Positions 34,222-35,551 of a stretch of DNA of 35,551 bases are shown here, piece by piece (within the stretch, counting starts at the first letter, position 1; each line of letters opens with the position of its first letter). Source of the DNA: Candidatus Poribacteria bacterium (GTDB lineage Bacteria > Poribacteria > WGA-4E > WGA-3G); NCBI GenBank assembly GCA_021295735.1, contig JAGWBU010000046.1, positions 1 through 35,551 of the forward strand. Reading direction: 5' to 3'. The notes under the pieces are model-generated. The model saw only the letters and a list, made by a program, of their open reading frames with translations, did no database searches and was not told the origin of the DNA. The translations under genes were made by a program, and so were the position numbers.

Positions 34222-34351
34222 TTTCGGAAATATCGACCTCAAATAGGTCAACAACCTCTCTTTAGGGTCTATTTTTATTGTCCATTTCCGTTCTACCCCA
34301 CCGAATGCCGTAGGCGCATTCGGTGTTGATTCCCTACGGGATTTATCAAAC
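34222..34351. repeat. 130-bp dispersed repeat, copy 2
   Basis: Matches positions 1-131 in the same orientation along the entire length, ending at ATTTATCAAAC in both. Substitutions in the first hairpin preserve pairing. The sequences diverge beyond the end: copy 1 continues TCACGTT, copy 2 continues GGTAAGT. Confidence 0.85.
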
Positions 34352-34390
34352 GGTAAGTAATTTGAGTATTCTATGTTTTGAAATCCCTAA

Positions 34391-34597
34391 ATTCACACCC
34401 TTTATCCTCCTGCAAGCGAGGGGAGGGACTTTTGGATCTATTCCGCCCGTTCTCTATGTAATAAATGTTTAGCGAGTGAACCACTTATGTTATATGAAGA
34501 ATTTTCCATGATAAATCGTACCATAATAATGGTTGTCTGTAGTGAAGATCGTATAAGGCATCCGAGATGTAACGCTAACGGCGAACCTATTAGGTAA
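34391..34597 (+). other. Unexplained block with Cys-patterned open frame
   Basis: A plus-strand frame open over 68 codons reads LCNKC, then LYEEFSMINRTIIMVVCSED and RIRHPRCNANGEPIR. The C-x2-C, C and C spacing could bind zinc. It has no ATG, GTG or TTG upstream of the first Cys pair; the first ATG is at 34487. The opposite strand also holds a 66-codon frame (34438-34638) beginning with ATG. Neither is recognised. It may be a remnant of a mobile element or a structured noncoding region. Confidence 0.3.
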
Positions 34598-34653
34598 TTC
34601 TCACTAACCGACGTCTCCCAAGATTCCCGCCTTTTCATCCTCTTTCCAACAAA

Positions 34654-35453
34654 TCATAGGTCTTTCTCTACATGATAACCGTGTTCTTTGAGCGCGGTAA
34701 ATACAGATGTCCAAACGGTTCGTGCTTGTTCAACAGCCTTGGATGCGTCTGCGTTGGTGGTTTCTGACATGTCCTCCGGGTAGCATGCTTCAAGTGCCCA
34801 TCGGGTTAAGTTCGATAGGTCTGGATGCACATTTTTAAGATGCCAACTATCAGGCACCAGATTCCGTAGCGCATCTAAATCATGCGTTCTCGAAAAATAG
34901 ATCTCTAAGAAGATTAATACCACTTTGAGTGTCTTTTCTGCAGCTTGTTGTGCGTGCCAACACGCTTGACGAGGCGGCACATGTGGCTGCTTTAAAAGGG
35001 TTTCGGCAGTTACCAAGTCTTCATCCGCATAGCGGAGCCAGCGGGATGTGTTATGAAATCGATCATTCACTTGCACAGTATACTTTCCCTTCTCGTTAGG
35101 CAGCACAAGGTGCTGAGCGGATCCGCGCGCAGGAGCGTTCAAGTCTTTCCGGCAGAGTATTTTGCCTTCTTGTTGGGCGTAACGCAGTACCGATCCGATC
35201 CGCGTGCGATGACGTTCCAGTTCTTCAGGCGTTGAGACAAGAATGTCTTTTGCCACAGGTAAGTCAGCCAGGGCGCGCAGAATATCAAGAGCAATTTTCC
35301 GTTTATCGGCGAGTTCCGAAAAAACGACGAGCAATCTATGTCGCTATTTTGATCTGCGTCCCCTCGTGCCTGTGAACCGAAGAGGATAATCTGTAAAGGG
35401 TCAAAGTCACGCACGATGCGCTCTGTCATAATGGAGATAAATTCGTTATTCAT
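34654..35453 (-). pseudogene. Nucleotidyltransferase-HEPN fusion protein, frameshifted
   Basis: The first frame (35453 to about 35335) has an AGGAG ribosome site and encodes FGSQARGDADQNSDID, the MNT nucleotidyltransferase motif (G26, S27, D38, D40). One base is missing after GATATAGAT-equivalent position 35335; the adjacent frame then continues LLVVFSELADKRKIALDIL and runs to 34654. The later part is a HEPN domain: WLRYADEDLVTAETLL, then WHAQQAAEKTLKVVL and SRTHDLDAL. Restored, the protein has about 266 residues. MNT and HEPN proteins usually form separate toxin-antitoxin partners (MntA/HepT), where MNT modifies HEPN. A T6 run 10 bases after the break could also permit slippage. An assembly error is possible. 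Confidence 0.75.
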
Positions 35454-35485
35454 TGTCCGCTCCTTTTATAACATTCATCAATCTT

Positions 35486-35528
35486 CGGGCAGGAGACCCC
35501 GTTGCTTTAGGTCGGGGAGGAATGCCCG
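35486..35528. other. IS200/IS605-end-like nested hairpin at window edge
   Basis: An outer CGGGCA/TGCCCG stem (35486-35491, 35523-35528) encloses CCCCG/CGGGG around TTGCTTTAGGT. The CTTTAGGTCGGGGAGG segment resembles the conserved 3' structure of IS605-type TnpB elements, which also supplies the omega RNA scaffold. A T7 run follows on the plus strand. If correct, a tnpB gene on the minus strand would lie just right of the window. A simple terminator is the alternative. Confidence 0.4.
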
Positions 35529-35551
35529 TTCTTTTTTTCCTTGACAATTAT

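Overview
The window looks like part of a chromosome from an uncultured Gram-negative bacterium. The style fits Candidatus Poribacteria or a planctomycete-like relative: a Tat-exported DUF1501 protein, exported WD40/PD40 propellers, a Gfo/Idh/MocA oxidoreductase, a DUF481 outer-membrane protein, an M32 peptidase, and very many short palindromic repeats between genes. The lineage is an inference from gene content only. No rRNA, tRNA or CRISPR array was seen.

Layout. 0-1.3 kb: a cas1 gene without cas2 or an array, preceded by a 131-bp repeat that recurs at 34.2 kb and followed by a nested multi-hairpin block. 1.4-6.8 kb (minus strand): a tight six-gene run: DUF481 porin-like protein, exported YdjY-like/acylphosphatase fusion, MocA-type nucleotidyltransferase, MoxR/CoxD-type AAA+ ATPase, a MalG-type permease carrying a ~290-residue insertion, and a Rieske ferredoxin. 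7.0-9.3 kb: nucleoside hydrolase, a repeat-rich spacer with a perfect 44-bp palindrome, and a frameshifted WD40 gene. 9.4-11.4 kb: a lipoprotein and an M32 carboxypeptidase. 11.6-17.8 kb (minus): a locus around an STT3-type oligosaccharyltransferase, with a GspC-like protein, two membrane-anchored proteins sharing an unrecognised domain, and a secreted protein with a structured 5' leader.

18.7-25.4 kb (plus): a phosphate island with an exported metallophosphatase, a Pho-box-like site, pstS, a DUF805-pstC fusion and pstA (no pstB or phoU in view), then a voltage-gated K+ channel and a truncated second channel copy. 25.5-26.3 kb: a decayed transposase interrupted by a ~155-bp palindromic element. 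26.4-30.2 kb: PD40 propeller protein, DUF1501 protein, a 135-bp MITE-like element and an MDR dehydrogenase. 30.4-34.1 kb: Gfo/Idh oxidoreductase, glutaredoxin-like protein, gamma-glutamyltransferase and Nudix hydrolase. 34.1-35.5 kb: repeats, an unexplained block, a frameshifted nucleotidyltransferase-HEPN fusion, and at the edge a hairpin resembling an IS200/IS605 end.

The most unusual items are the STT3 locus (WSYG in place of WWDYG), the DUF805-PstC fusion, the permease with a giant insertion, the exported acylphosphatase fusion, and the dense families of dispersed palindromes, one of which has landed inside a transposase gene.
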